This document shows, piece after piece, positions 1-8,732 of a stretch of 64,000 nt of DNA (its first letter is position 1; each line of letters opens with the position of its first letter). The notes under the pieces are model-generated. The model had not been told where the DNA came from. It saw only the letters and a list, made by a program, of their open reading frames with translations, and did no database searches. The translations under genes were made by a program, and so were the position numbers. The DNA is taken from assembly GCF_014217215.1 (NCBI RefSeq), contig NZ_CP056080.1, positions 1,116,001-1,180,000 on the forward strand, read 5' to 3'. This DNA comes from Rothia nasimurium (GTDB lineage Bacteria; Actinomycetota; Actinomycetes; Actinomycetales; Micrococcaceae).

Positions 1-240
1 TCTATTGACTCTGTCTATGACATTGACACCGCAACCGATGCGCCCGCTGACCGGGTAGCTCTCAACGATATTGGCCGGGTTCAGATTCAGCTTGCCCAGC
101 CCCTGCCCCTTGAAGACTACTCAGGTCGGGGTCGGGTCGGTTCCTTCTTGCTCATTGACGCTCATGACGGTAACACGCTGGCCGCCGGGTTGGTGGGGTC
201 GGGGCATCTAGCCCCAGAGACGGTAAGGGGCGATGCTTGA
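1..240 (+). CDS. cysN: Sulfate adenylyltransferase large subunit (CysN), C-terminal fragment
   Basis: The window opens inside this gene; only the last 79 residues are present and the 5' part lies outside. The residues read like the final beta-barrel of CysN (ALNDIGRVQIQLAQPLPLEDY, then GRGRVGSFLLIDAHDGNTLA and AAGLV), the region homologous to EF-Tu domain III. CysN is the GTPase subunit that, with CysD, makes adenosine phosphosulfate in sulfate assimilation. The stop codon overlaps the TTG start of the downstream exporter gene (TTGA), so the two are probably translationally coupled. The assignment rests on a short piece plus the sulfur-assimilation context, so an EF-Tu-like relative cannot be fully excluded. 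Confidence 0.8.
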   Translation, partial: SIDSVYDIDTATDAPADRVALNDIGRVQIQLAQPLPLEDYSGRGRVGSFLLIDAHDGNTLAAGLVGSGHLAPETVRGDA

Positions 241-1124
241 AAACCCTGATTCTTATTGCTTTAGGCGGGGCCATAGCCCAACTGGTTGACGGGAGCTTAG
301 GCATGGGCTTCGGCGCAACCTCCACCACCATGCTCATAGCCCTGGCCGCGATGAACCCGGCAGTGGCGTCAGCTACCGTACACGTTGCTGAGCTGGGCAC
401 CACCCTGGCCTCGGGAGCAAGTCACTGGAAGTTCAAGAATGTGGACTGGGCTGTTACCCGCAAACTCGCTTTACCGGGGGCGGTAGGTGCCTTCATCGGT
501 GCCACCCTGCTTGCTAACCTGTCACTTGCCTTTGCGAAACCGGTGACCGCTACGATCCTGACTCTGATTGGTGTAAGCCTGGTGGTACGTTTTTCGCGTG
601 GCCGCCGCAAAATCAAGCCAGAGGGGCAGGTCAAAAACTCCACCCTCACCACGCTGGGCTTTTTCGGCGGTTTCTTTGATGCCGCAGGCGGGGGAGGCTG
701 GGGGCCGGTCACCTCATCGACGCTCATGACCATTGGCAAAGCAGAACCCCGCCGCATCGTGGGAACCGTTAACACAGCAGAGTTCCTGGTAACCCTAGCG
801 GCATCTGCCGGCTTTCTGTTGGCTATGCGCGAGCAAATCCTCGAGAATATCACCGCAATCGGGGCACTCCTCATCGGCGGTGTGCTGGCCGCTCCGGTGG
901 CCGCCTGGCTGGTCAGCATCGTCAACCCCACCCTGCTCGGCGGGTTCGTAGGCACCACGCTGGTGCTCACCAATCTCGGATCCCTGCTGGCCCTGTTGCC
1001 CTACCACGAAACGTACGCCCCTTTGGTCTATGCCCTGGTTACACTGGCGGGTATAGGGCTCAGTCTCAGGGGCATGTTCCTGACCAAAAAAATACATCCT
1101 CAGACCCGCCTAAGCCATAGCTGA
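237..1124 (+). CDS. TauE/SafE family sulfite/anion exporter
   Basis: This is a 295-residue integral membrane protein of the TauE/SafE (DUF81) family, which moves sulfite or small organosulfur anions across the cytoplasmic membrane. The sequence has about eight hydrophobic segments in two similar halves, with glycine-rich turns (GGAIAQLVDGSLGMGFG near the N-terminus, FFGGFFDAAGGGGWGPV near residue 145) typical of the family. The TTG start at 237 overlaps the cysN stop by four bases and has an AAGGGG site six bases upstream. Lying between cysN and a sulfite reductase, it probably balances sulfite in sulfate assimilation; the exact substrate is inferred from position, not from sequence. Confidence 0.88.
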   Translation: MKTLILIALGGAIAQLVDGSLGMGFGATSTTMLIALAAMNPAVASATVHVAELGTTLASGASHWKFKNVDWAVTRKLALPGAVGAFIGATLLANLSLAFAKPVTATILTLIGVSLVVRFSRGRRKIKPEGQVKNSTLTTLGFFGGFFDAAGGGGWGPVTSSTLMTIGKAEPRRIVGTVNTAEFLVTLAASAGFLLAMREQILENITAIGALLIGGVLAAPVAAWLVSIVNPTLLGGFVGTTLVLTNLGSLLALLPYHETYAPLVYALVTLAGIGLSLRGMFLTKKIHPQTRLSHS

Positions 1125-1168
1125 CCAGCCCCCTCAACAGATTTCACACAACAACAAGGTGAACACCA

Positions 1169-2896
1169 TTGGCAAAAACACTCACCCCCCGTACCGATGC
1201 GGATGGCCCGCGCAGGAAGGCACCCCGCGTCGCTAAACCCAACGGGCAATGGAAGATTGATGGGCAAGAACCCCTGAACGCCAATGAGCAGTTCAAGCTC
1301 GATGATAGCGGGCTTAACGTCCGTCAGCGCATCGAAACCATCTATGCTCAGCAGGGTTTTGACTCTATCGAAGATAACGACCTGCACGGGCGCTTCCGCT
1401 GGTGGGGCCTCTACACCCAGCGCAAGCCGGGAATTGACGGCGGAAAAACAGCGACTCTCACCAACGAAGAACTCGAAGACCGCTACTTCATGCTCCGGGT
1501 GCGAATTGATGGCGGCCAGCTCACCACCGAACAGACGCGCGTCATCGGCGAAATCTCCCGCGACTTCGCCCGCGATACAGCCGATATCACCGACCGGCAG
1601 AACATTCAGTTGCACTGGGTTCGGGTAGAAGACGTCCCCGAAATCTGGCGCCGGCTCGAAGCCGTTGGGCTCGATACCACCGAGGCCTGCGGCGACGTAT
1701 CGCGCGTTATCCTGGGCTCACCGGTTGCAGGAATCAGCGCCGAAGAGCTCTTTGACCCCACCCCGATTATTCGGGATATCAAAGACAGGTTCATCGGGCT
1801 ACCTGAACTCGCTAACCTACCCCGCAAGTTCAAGACCGCTATCAGTGCCCACCCCTCCCAGGACGTCGTCCACGAAATCAACGACATCTCGCTGATCGGT
1901 GTGGAGCACCCAGAACTGGGTAAGGGCTTTGACCTTTGGATAGGTGGTGGGCTCTCCACCAACCCCAAACTCGCTGAGCGGCTTGGGGTATTCGTAGCAC
2001 CGGAGCAGGCCGCCGATGTATGGCTGGGAGTTATCAAAATTTTCCGCGACTACGGCTACCGGCGTCTGCGCAACCGTGCCCGCCTCAAGTTCCTGCTCGC
2101 CGACTGGGGTACCGAGAAATTCCTTGATGTGCTTGAGGCCGAGTACCTGGGCTATACCCTACCCAAGGGCCCTGCACCCGAGACCCCCACCGTATCCGGG
2201 GACCATATTGGAGTTCACGAACAGAAAGACGGCAACTACTACATCGGTGTTGCCCCTTCTGTGGGGCCTATCAGCGGTACCCAGCTGATTCAGTTAGCGG
2301 ATCTTCTGGAATCGGTGGGATCCTACCGCCTGCGCACCACCGTCTACCAAAAACTTGTTCTGCTCGATATCCCGGGGGAGCAGGTCACCACCGTAGTTCA
2401 GGGCGCCCAAAAGCTGGGGCTCAAGGCTACACCCTCACTCTTCCAGCGCAACACGATTGCCTGCACAGGCATTGAATACTGCAAACTCGCAATCGTCGAT
2501 ACCAAAGCCACCGCCCGGCGGGTGATAGGTGAGCTAGGAGAGCGGCTGGGTACCGCCGAGCAGGACGCCCTCAAACAGCTCACCCTGCACATCAACGGGT
2601 GCCCTAACTCTTGTGCTCGTATTCAGACCGCTGATATTGGCTTGAAGGGGCAGATCATTACCGTAGACGGTAAGCAGGTGCCGGGCTACCAGGTGCACCT
2701 GGGAGGGCGGCTGGCAGACTACACCAACTCCGGTGAAGGCGGGCTGGGCCGTACAGTGCGTGGCTTAAAGGTTCCTGCTACCGGGATTTCCGATTACGTG
2801 GAGCGGCTGGTTCGGAACTACCTGGCCCACCGCCAGAGCCCCGACCAGAGCTTCGCGGCCTGGGTAGCCCAGGCTGAGGAAGAACTGCTCCAGTAG
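1169..2896 (+). CDS. sir: Ferredoxin-type nitrite/sulfite reductase, probably sulfite reductase
   Basis: This 575-residue protein reduces sulfite (or nitrite) by six electrons using siroheme coupled to a [4Fe-4S] cluster. The cluster ligands are visible as C-x5-C (ACTGIEYCKLA, about residues 432 and 438) and C-x3-C (NGCPNSCARI, about 477 and 481). The two ferredoxin-like repeats and two siroheme-binding halves are in normal order and the length fits the family. The TTG start has an AAGGTGA site eight bases upstream. Placement after cysN and a TauE exporter favours sulfite as substrate, since a separate NirBD nitrite reductase is encoded next door. The two activities cannot be separated by motif alone. 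An 18-bp-stem terminator follows. Confidence 0.92.
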   Translation: MAKTLTPRTDADGPRRKAPRVAKPNGQWKIDGQEPLNANEQFKLDDSGLNVRQRIETIYAQQGFDSIEDNDLHGRFRWWGLYTQRKPGIDGGKTATLTNEELEDRYFMLRVRIDGGQLTTEQTRVIGEISRDFARDTADITDRQNIQLHWVRVEDVPEIWRRLEAVGLDTTEACGDVSRVILGSPVAGISAEELFDPTPIIRDIKDRFIGLPELANLPRKFKTAISAHPSQDVVHEINDISLIGVEHPELGKGFDLWIGGGLSTNPKLAERLGVFVAPEQAADVWLGVIKIFRDYGYRRLRNRARLKFLLADWGTEKFLDVLEAEYLGYTLPKGPAPETPTVSGDHIGVHEQKDGNYYIGVAPSVGPISGTQLIQLADLLESVGSYRLRTTVYQKLVLLDIPGEQVTTVVQGAQKLGLKATPSLFQRNTIACTGIEYCKLAIVDTKATARRVIGELGERLGTAEQDALKQLTLHINGCPNSCARIQTADIGLKGQIITVDGKQVPGYQVHLGGRLADYTNSGEGGLGRTVRGLKVPATGISDYVERLVRNYLAHRQSPDQSFAAWVAQAEEELLQ

Positions 2897-2911
2897 GCAG
2901 TTACAGATATA

Positions 2912-2953
2912 AACAATGCCGCTGGCCCCGGGTAAGGGGCCAGCGGCATTGTT
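2912..2953. terminator. Bidirectional terminator between sulfite reductase and cobA
   Basis: A perfect 18-bp stem (2912-2929 with 2936-2953) encloses a six-base loop between two convergent genes. It is followed by only short T runs on either strand, but stem strength and position support a shared terminator. Confidence 0.85.
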
Positions 2954-3074
2954 GGTAAAACGCTTAAGTTAGATGTCCATTGTGGCAGGCCTTGACGCTA
3001 CCTGCCCTGATATCCCATATAACAAACACCTGGGCAACTAAAAAGCCTGTGGGTAAAGAAGTCCGCCTCTCTAG

Positions 3075-4148
3075 TTATTGACGGGAATCCCGCCCCTCGC
3101 TCAGCGCTAGCTGCAGTAGCGCATCGCGGCGGGCCTCCGCGTCCTTACCCTCAGCGTTGCCCGCATCCACGACCTCACCGATGACGGTAATTGCCGGCGG
3201 GCGCACATCAGATAGCTCATCGACAGCCCGCTCCAGCGTTGAATAACGCACCCGCTCATTCTCGCGGTACACACTCTCAAAAGTGCCCAGCGGCATATCA
3301 GCCCGGACGCCACGCGCAAGCAAACCTGCCACAGTGTGGGGGAGTGTGCGCACACCCATCAGCAGTGAAATGGTACCGCCCGACCTCACAAAACCAGCCA
3401 GATGGTCCAGTTCGTCGTCAGACAGCTCAGCATGCCCGGATACCACCGTAAACATGTGTGAAACCTTGCGCAGAGTCATCGGCACCTTTGCGCTAGCGGG
3501 CACAGCAATCGAGGACGTCACACCAGAGATGACCTCAACATCCAGCCCCGCGCGTTCACACACGTAGAGCTCCTCGGTGCCGCGACCAAACACGTAGGGA
3601 TCGCCGCCCTTCATGCGCGCCACATTCTTACCGGCCAGCGCAAAATCAATCATCATCTGATCAATCTCTCGTTGCGGAACCTTGTGCGTACCGGGCACCT
3701 TGCCCACATCAATAATCTCAGCACCGGGAGCCCACGACTCAATATCGGAGGTAGGGGCCAGATGATCAATGAGCACCACATCGGATGCCGACAACGCCTC
3801 AAACGCGCGAGCAGTCATGTAACCGGGCGTACCGGGGCCAGCACCAATCAGAAAGACCGTACCGGTCTTACCTAGGGGCGCTTCGCAGTCAACCGTGACC
3901 ACAACACCTGGCAGAATCTCAGCCACAGCAGAGCGCCATTGAGTAACAGCCGCGCCGTCGTCAGCACTAGGATCCGCGCAAATAACCACCAGAGCAGGAC
4001 GCAAACCAGCCGCACCTTCTAAACCAGCGGTCTCAGCACATTGAATCACGGAACCAGCAGCACCATACTTGTGCGCTACACGCGCTGTACGCTCAGGATC
4101 ACCGCACAGCAAGACCAGAGCATCGGTGACATCAAGATTTACAAACAC
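3075..4148 (-). CDS. cobA: Uroporphyrinogen-III C-methyltransferase (SUMT) with degenerate N-terminal domain
   Basis: This 357-residue protein makes precorrin-2 from uroporphyrinogen III by two SAM-dependent methylations, the entry step to siroheme. Family motifs begin near residue 97: VFLIGAGPGTPGYMT, then EIIDVGKVPG, and ARMKGGDPYVFGRG. The first 95 or so residues resemble the CysG dehydrogenase fold but lack its glycine-rich NAD motif, so that domain looks vestigial; a separate dehydrogenase is encoded at 7447. The GTG start at 4148 was chosen as the longest open frame with an upstream GAAGAACT stretch. The gene is downstream of nirB on the same strand, separated by 148 bases and a hairpin, and serves both siroheme reductases here. 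Confidence 0.93.
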   Translation of the reverse strand: MFVNLDVTDALVLLCGDPERTARVAHKYGAAGSVIQCAETAGLEGAAGLRPALVVICADPSADDGAAVTQWRSAVAEILPGVVVTVDCEAPLGKTGTVFLIGAGPGTPGYMTARAFEALSASDVVLIDHLAPTSDIESWAPGAEIIDVGKVPGTHKVPQREIDQMMIDFALAGKNVARMKGGDPYVFGRGTEELYVCERAGLDVEVISGVTSSIAVPASAKVPMTLRKVSHMFTVVSGHAELSDDELDHLAGFVRSGGTISLLMGVRTLPHTVAGLLARGVRADMPLGTFESVYRENERVRYSTLERAVDELSDVRPPAITVIGEVVDAGNAEGKDAEARRDALLQLALSEGRDSRQ

Positions 4149-4202
4149 AGTTCTTCAAAACCTTTCACTGCGCAAGACAGTGTATCTATACGCATAGAGC
4201 AA

Positions 4203-4260
4203 AAGTCGGGCTTTACCCCAGTACACCACGGCAGGTGACAAAAGGGTAAAAGCCCGACCT
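4203..4260 (-). terminator. Hairpin after nirB, possible attenuating terminator
   Basis: About 15 bp of stem with one bulge (4204-4218 with 4244-4260) lies between nirB and cobA. On the minus strand the 3' arm ends in GACTTTTGC, a short T run, so it can act as a leaky terminator or RNA-processing site that sets cobA below nirB expression. This role is inferred. Confidence 0.6.
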
Positions 4261-4296
4261 TTCACTTTTCACATTTGAAATGTATGTAACAAATGT

Positions 4297-6942
4297 TTAT
4301 GCGGGAGCGCCTACAGGAATCTTAGCACCGGTAATCAGTACCGGGGCGTCGGCTTCCTCAGCTTCGGCGGCGGCTAGTTCCTCAGGGGTGGCCGGCCTGA
4401 TCTGGTCACGTTCAAGCACGTACATGCGTGAGCCCTCGTCCTGAGCCTCGGGTTCGTTCACAAAAGCCCTAAAGCGGCGCAGGCGCTGGGGGTCCTTGAG
4501 AGTTGCGGCCCACTCGTCCTCGTAGTGCTCAATGTGGTACTGCATGTCGCGGTCAAGATCCTCGCAAATACCCAGCGAATCGTCGATGATGACGGAGCGC
4601 AGGTGCTCGATCGCATCACCGAACTTTTCGTCCAGGTCCTCTGCCCAGCGTGCGGTGCGCTGGAGCTTATCGGCGGTACGAATGTAGTACATCAGGTAGC
4701 GGTCGATGTAGCGGTAGGCGGTTTCCTGGTCAAGGTCCTGGGCAAAGAGGCGACCGTGAGCGGGTGTTGCGCCACCGTTGCCAGCGAAGTAAAGGTTCCA
4801 GCCCTTAGCGGTGGCAATCAGACCGACGTCCTTACCCTGCGCCTCAGCACATTCGCGGTTACAACCGGAGACACCCATCTTAAACTTGTGGGGCGAGCGC
4901 AGGCCCTTGTAACGGTTTTCGGTGTCAATGGCCATCTGGACGGAGTCCAACATGCCAAAGCGGCACCATGCGCTACCGATACAGGACTTGACGTTACGCA
5001 GAGACTTGCCGTAGGCCTGGCCGGACTCAAAGCCTGCATCTACCAAGCGCTTCCAAATGGCGGGGAGTTGCTCTAGTCGGGCACCGTACATGCCGATACG
5101 CTGGGCACCGTTCACCTTGGTGTAGAGGCCGAAATCGCCGGCAACCTGGGCAATGACAGCAAGCTTTTCGGGGGTAATCTCACCACCGGGGATACGGGGG
5201 ATCACACCGTAGGTGCCGTCCTTCTGCATGTTCGCTAGGTTACGGTCGTTGGTGTCCTGAAGGGTTCCTCGGCCACCGTCCAGCGCATAGGACTTGCGGG
5301 TTGAAGCCAGAATAGAGGCCACGGTGGGCTTACAGATAGCGCAACCATCACTGCCCTTGCCAAAGCGTTCAAGGACGGAATAGAAGTCATCGAGCTCAAC
5401 CACAGAACGCACCGCCATAAAGAGCTCAGCGCGGGACATCTCGAAGTGCTCGCACAGCGCATGAGAAACTTCTAAGCCCATCTTGGCCAGAGTCTGGTTC
5501 AGAGTCTTCTGAATCATGGGCACGCAGTTACCGCACTGGGTACCTGCGGTGGTGCATTTTTTGATAGAGGGAACATCGTGGTTGCCCTCGTGGACGCACT
5601 CACGGATAGTGCCGAAGGTGACGTTATTACAGGAACAGAGAATAGCGTCGTCGGGGAGCTCGGTATCGGGTACCCCGTCACTACCCGATGCCGATAGGTA
5701 GGCAGAGGGCTCGGCGGGTAGCTCACGGCCCAGCAGAGGCTTGAGCGAATCGTAGGGGGCGGTGTCACCCACAAAGACACCACCGAGCAGGGTCTTGGCA
5801 TCGGCGGATGTAACAATCTTCTGGTAGAGACCGCGCGCCGGGTCAGCATAAACGATTTCTAGACAGTTCTTGGTCGCGCCCTTGCGGTCACCAAAGCCAG
5901 CAACCTCTAAGCCAGAGAACTTGAGCTTGGTCGCAACATCGAACTCTTCGAGCGTGACGTCACCGCCGGTCAGGTTGGCGGCAACAGCCTCAGCCATCTG
6001 ATTAGCCGGCGCTACCAGGCCCCAGGTGCGACCCAGTACGCAGGCAACCTCGCCAATAGCCCAAATCTTGGGGTCCTGGGACTGGCAGTTGGGGCCAACA
6101 ATCAGGCCACCGCGCTCGCCGACATCGAGGCCTGCGTCGCGCGCAATCTGGTCATTGGGGCGAATACCGGCGGCCATCATCACGATATCTGCTGGGATTA
6201 CCTTAACGTCGGCTTCATCGCCCATACCGTTTGCCACCGAAACAGAGACGACCCGGCCCTGGGAATCCCGGTTAATGGTGGAGATAAAAGCACCCGTTTC
6301 AATCTCAATACCGGCCTGGCGGATTGCGGCGTTCACCGCAAAGCCACCGCCCTGATCCACCTCGATAGACAGGAGCCAGGGGGCAACATCGAGAATGGTG
6401 GGTTCGCCACCCAAATCGCGGAGACCCTCAGCGGCTTCAAGGCCGAGCAGACCGCCACCTACAACAATGGCCTTGGGCGCCCGCCCAAGCTTCTGCTTAA
6501 GCCGCGCCATCTCGGAAACAACCTTTTTGACACCGTCAATAGTGCGGAAGACGTGGGCGGCTTCTGAACCCGGAATAGGAATCTTAACGGCAGATGAGCC
6601 GGTCGCAAGAACAAGTTCATCGTAGGGATAGACCTGGCCATTAGAGGCATGAACGGCCTGAGATGCACGATCAATCTTGGTCCCCGTCACCTGATTGAGT
6701 AGGGTGATATTGGGAGCGTCCCACAGAGCTGCTTCGCCCAGAGTCAGATCCTTATCGGGGTCCTGGAAAATCTTTTCCAGAGCAACCCTGTCGTAGGGAA
6801 GGTAAGGCTCTTCGTTGAGGACAGTGATATGAGAGGTCCCACCGTCTTTCTCCTGGAAGGCTCGTACAAAGCGCCAGGCTGCGGGCCCGGCACCAATAAC
6901 GACAATCTGACGGGTGGACGTTTGGTTCTGCATATCGACCAT
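4297..6942 (-). CDS. nirB: Nitrite reductase (NADH) large subunit NirB
   Basis: This cytoplasmic enzyme reduces nitrite to ammonia with NADH. Domains in order: FAD/NAD oxidoreductase (GAGPAA near residue 17; second glycine motif VVGGGLLGLEAAEGL), a BFD-like [2Fe-2S] domain (CSC near 434 and QCGNC near 470), ferredoxin-like repeat, and siroheme/[4Fe-4S] domain (CIGSAWC near 652; GCNREC near 694). The open frame runs 49 codons further upstream, but those codons overlap the promoter and encode an unrelated hydrophobic stretch. I place the start at the ATG at 6942, which has GAGGTAG six bases upstream, giving 881 residues. nirD is divergent rather than downstream. Confidence 0.95.
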   Translation of the reverse strand: MVDMQNQTSTRQIVVIGAGPAAWRFVRAFQEKDGGTSHITVLNEEPYLPYDRVALEKIFQDPDKDLTLGEAALWDAPNITLLNQVTGTKIDRASQAVHASNGQVYPYDELVLATGSSAVKIPIPGSEAAHVFRTIDGVKKVVSEMARLKQKLGRAPKAIVVGGGLLGLEAAEGLRDLGGEPTILDVAPWLLSIEVDQGGGFAVNAAIRQAGIEIETGAFISTINRDSQGRVVSVSVANGMGDEADVKVIPADIVMMAAGIRPNDQIARDAGLDVGERGGLIVGPNCQSQDPKIWAIGEVACVLGRTWGLVAPANQMAEAVAANLTGGDVTLEEFDVATKLKFSGLEVAGFGDRKGATKNCLEIVYADPARGLYQKIVTSADAKTLLGGVFVGDTAPYDSLKPLLGRELPAEPSAYLSASGSDGVPDTELPDDAILCSCNNVTFGTIRECVHEGNHDVPSIKKCTTAGTQCGNCVPMIQKTLNQTLAKMGLEVSHALCEHFEMSRAELFMAVRSVVELDDFYSVLERFGKGSDGCAICKPTVASILASTRKSYALDGGRGTLQDTNDRNLANMQKDGTYGVIPRIPGGEITPEKLAVIAQVAGDFGLYTKVNGAQRIGMYGARLEQLPAIWKRLVDAGFESGQAYGKSLRNVKSCIGSAWCRFGMLDSVQMAIDTENRYKGLRSPHKFKMGVSGCNRECAEAQGKDVGLIATAKGWNLYFAGNGGATPAHGRLFAQDLDQETAYRYIDRYLMYYIRTADKLQRTARWAEDLDEKFGDAIEHLRSVIIDDSLGICEDLDRDMQYHIEHYEDEWAATLKDPQRLRRFRAFVNEPEAQDEGSRMYVLERDQIRPATPEELAAAEAEEADAPVLITGAKIPVGAPA

Positions 6943-7066
6943 GTGGCTACCTCGGGTGAGATGCGGCTGTAACAACCGCTTTATTTGCTTGTCTGGTGCT
7001 AATATTATCAGCAGGGCCACAAAAAGCCACATAAGCGGGCGTAAAACAAGAAATATGGGAGGCGGC
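6943..7066. promoter_or_regulatory. Shared divergent promoter region of nirB and nirD
   Basis: The 124-base gap between divergent nirB and nirD must carry promoters for both. It contains an AT-rich core (GCTAATATTATCAG around 6998-7011) unlike the flanking GC-rich coding DNA. I could not assign specific -35/-10 pairs or a nitrate/nitrogen regulator site. Confidence 0.5.
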
Positions 7067-7405
7067 ATGGCACCTTGCCAATGGCACAAAATTTGCGACC
7101 TTGAAGACCTAGAAGTGAACTGGGGTGAAGCGGCCCTGATCGAAGGCCACCAGTACGCGGTCTTCCGTACACACGATGACAGGGTCTTCGCTAGCGATCA
7201 CCGCGACCCCAACTCAGGTGCCCTGGTAATCGCCAGGGGCATCGTAGGGGAGAAGGACGGCAATCATACCGTCACCTCACCTCTCTACAAGGATGTTTTC
7301 AGCTTGGAAAACGGGCAGTGCCTGAGCGGCGCTGACTTCACTCTGCCCATTTATCCCGTAAAAGTTCAAGACGGCCAAGTATTCATGAGTACTCAAGCCA
7401 GCTAG
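7067..7405 (+). CDS. nirD: Nitrite reductase small subunit NirD
   Basis: This 112-residue protein is the Rieske-fold small subunit that pairs with NirB. As in Escherichia coli NirD, the Cys/His ligands of a true Rieske cluster are absent (RVFASDHRDPNSGA and SPLYKDVFSLENGQCL replace the CxH and CxxH motifs). The ATG at 7067 is preceded by GGGAGG five bases upstream, which decides the start over the longer open frame. The gene is divergent from nirB and followed 41 bases later by a siroheme-biosynthesis gene, so the unit is probably nirD plus the dehydrogenase. Confidence 0.92.
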   Translation: MAPCQWHKICDLEDLEVNWGEAALIEGHQYAVFRTHDDRVFASDHRDPNSGALVIARGIVGEKDGNHTVTSPLYKDVFSLENGQCLSGADFTLPIYPVKVQDGQVFMSTQAS

Positions 7406-7446
7406 TAAGCTGGGTGGGTAACCGCCCCTAGCTTTCAAGGACTGCC

Positions 7447-7902
7447 ATGCTTCCCTTAGCTCTCAACTGCGCCGGGCGTAAAGTCCTCCTGGTGGGAGGC
7501 GGACCCGTGGCAACCCGAAAATACAAAAACCTCCTTGAAGCGGGTGCAGAGATTACTCTGATTACCCCTGAGGCCAGCCCCTATCTGCAAGAGCAAGCTG
7601 AGCGAGGGGAACTAACATGGCACCGCCGGGTCTTCACCGAAGAAGACCTGGACGGTGCCTGGCTTGTTTTTGCTGCTGTTGACAACCAAGCCGTGAATCA
7701 GCGTATCGCCCAGCTATGCGAAGAGCGGCGTATCTGGTTCTGGTTGGGAGGCCAGCCAGAGGATTCAGCTTTCTGGTCTATGGCTCAGGCCCACCAGCAG
7801 GGGGTTACCGTGGCTGTCTCTGCTAGCCGGCGGCCCCGTTTAGCTAAAGAGCTTGCGGCTAAGCTCTCCGATTGGTTACGGGAGAACCTTCCTGACCTTT
7901 AG
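7447..7902 (+). CDS. Precorrin-2 dehydrogenase/sirohydrochlorin ferrochelatase-like (CysG N-terminal type)
   Basis: This 151-residue stand-alone protein matches the NAD-dependent domain of siroheme synthase. It has the dinucleotide-binding motif KVLLVGGGPVATRK near residue 13 and the following LLEAGAEITLITPE strand-helix. It is expected to oxidise precorrin-2 to sirohydrochlorin and perhaps insert iron, completing siroheme with CobA. The stretch IWFWLGGQPEDSAFWSMAQ departs from the usual N-x-x-D-dp pattern, so full catalytic competence is not certain. It is shorter than Met8p-type enzymes, as the C-terminal dimerisation helices are reduced. Its stop overlaps the convergent tautomerase-GNAT gene by four bases. 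Confidence 0.85.
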   Translation: MLPLALNCAGRKVLLVGGGPVATRKYKNLLEAGAEITLITPEASPYLQEQAERGELTWHRRVFTEEDLDGAWLVFAAVDNQAVNQRIAQLCEERRIWFWLGGQPEDSAFWSMAQAHQQGVTVAVSASRRPRLAKELAAKLSDWLRENLPDL

Positions 7903-8609
7903 TTTTCACAACGCAGGGTCATGTCGTGCCAACGGGCTCCGCCGTGAGTTGACGCGGAAAGCCCGTCAAGCTCAAAACCAAGGTTCTGGTAAAAGCTAAT
8001 CAGTTCCTCTTTGCAGGTGAGGATGACGCCTTGCCGCCCCTGGGACCGGGCCTGCTCAGTGAGGGTGGCGATGAGCTGGCTGGCGTAGCCCTTACCTCGA
8101 TGCTCAGGCAGGGTGTTAATGCCAAAAATGGTTTGGTAGGCCCCGTGGCGGGTGTGGGCTAGGGGATTTTCATAGAGTTCGTCGAAGATAACGGGGGAGT
8201 CTGTAACAAGCCCGTCGATAAAAGCCACAAGTTCGTTATCGGCTTCTAAGACCCAAAAATGTTCACCAAAGGCCTTAAAGCGTTCTGTCAGAGCCTGTTC
8301 ACTGGCGGCTTCGGCAGCTGGGAAGCAGCGTGCCTCAATAGCAGCTAGGGTAGGGATATCTTCAGCGCGGGCCTGGCGGATGGTAACGGTAGCCCTGGGT
8401 GTCTCTGATGCTTTCGCGGCCAAGTCCATCGCGGAAAGGGACTGGCCCCCAACACCCCAATCTGTGCGGGGAACCTCGTTCAGCATGACCCAGACGGAAG
8501 ACTCCTTGGCGCCCATTACCCGGGCGTAGGTTTTGGTGAGCTCAGCAATTAGCTCGGCCTTTTTAGCATTGGACTGGATGGACGCGTAGGAAACATTGAT
8601 AAGGGGCAC
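7899..8609 (-). CDS. Fusion of 4-oxalocrotonate tautomerase-like domain and GNAT acetyltransferase
   Basis: The 236-residue product has two domains. Residues 2-62 look like a 4-oxalocrotonate tautomerase monomer: after the initiator the chain begins with proline (PLINVSYASIQ), the catalytic N-terminal proline of this superfamily, and later has SSVWVMLNEVP and DWGVGG at the expected places. The arginines matching Arg11 and Arg39 of classical 4-OT are not conserved. Residues 75-235 are a GNAT domain with acetyl-CoA loop LPEHRGKGYASQL and the C-terminal LISFYQNLGFE. The GTG at 8609 has AGGAGGT just upstream and places Pro at position 2, which decides against the 18-codon longer frame. Substrates are unknown. 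Confidence 0.88.
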   Translation of the reverse strand: MPLINVSYASIQSNAKKAELIAELTKTYARVMGAKESSVWVMLNEVPRTDWGVGGQSLSAMDLAAKASETPRATVTIRQARAEDIPTLAAIEARCFPAAEAASEQALTERFKAFGEHFWVLEADNELVAFIDGLVTDSPVIFDELYENPLAHTRHGAYQTIFGINTLPEHRGKGYASQLIATLTEQARSQGRQGVILTCKEELISFYQNLGFELDGLSASTHGGARWHDMTLRCEN

Positions 8610-8732
8610 GGGACCTCCTGGGATGGTGGGTGAGACTTTAGGGTAACGCTTTGCAAAAAGCAATAGGTAGGAGAACTATCATCACTTACAACTAAATGTT
8701 AGTGAGTAGTTCATCAGGTATCGGTTGGTTGG

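Noticed and set aside
6943-7089. 49-codon N-terminal extension of nirB
   Set aside because: It overlaps the divergent promoter and nirD start, and the ATG at 6942 has a good ribosome binding site.
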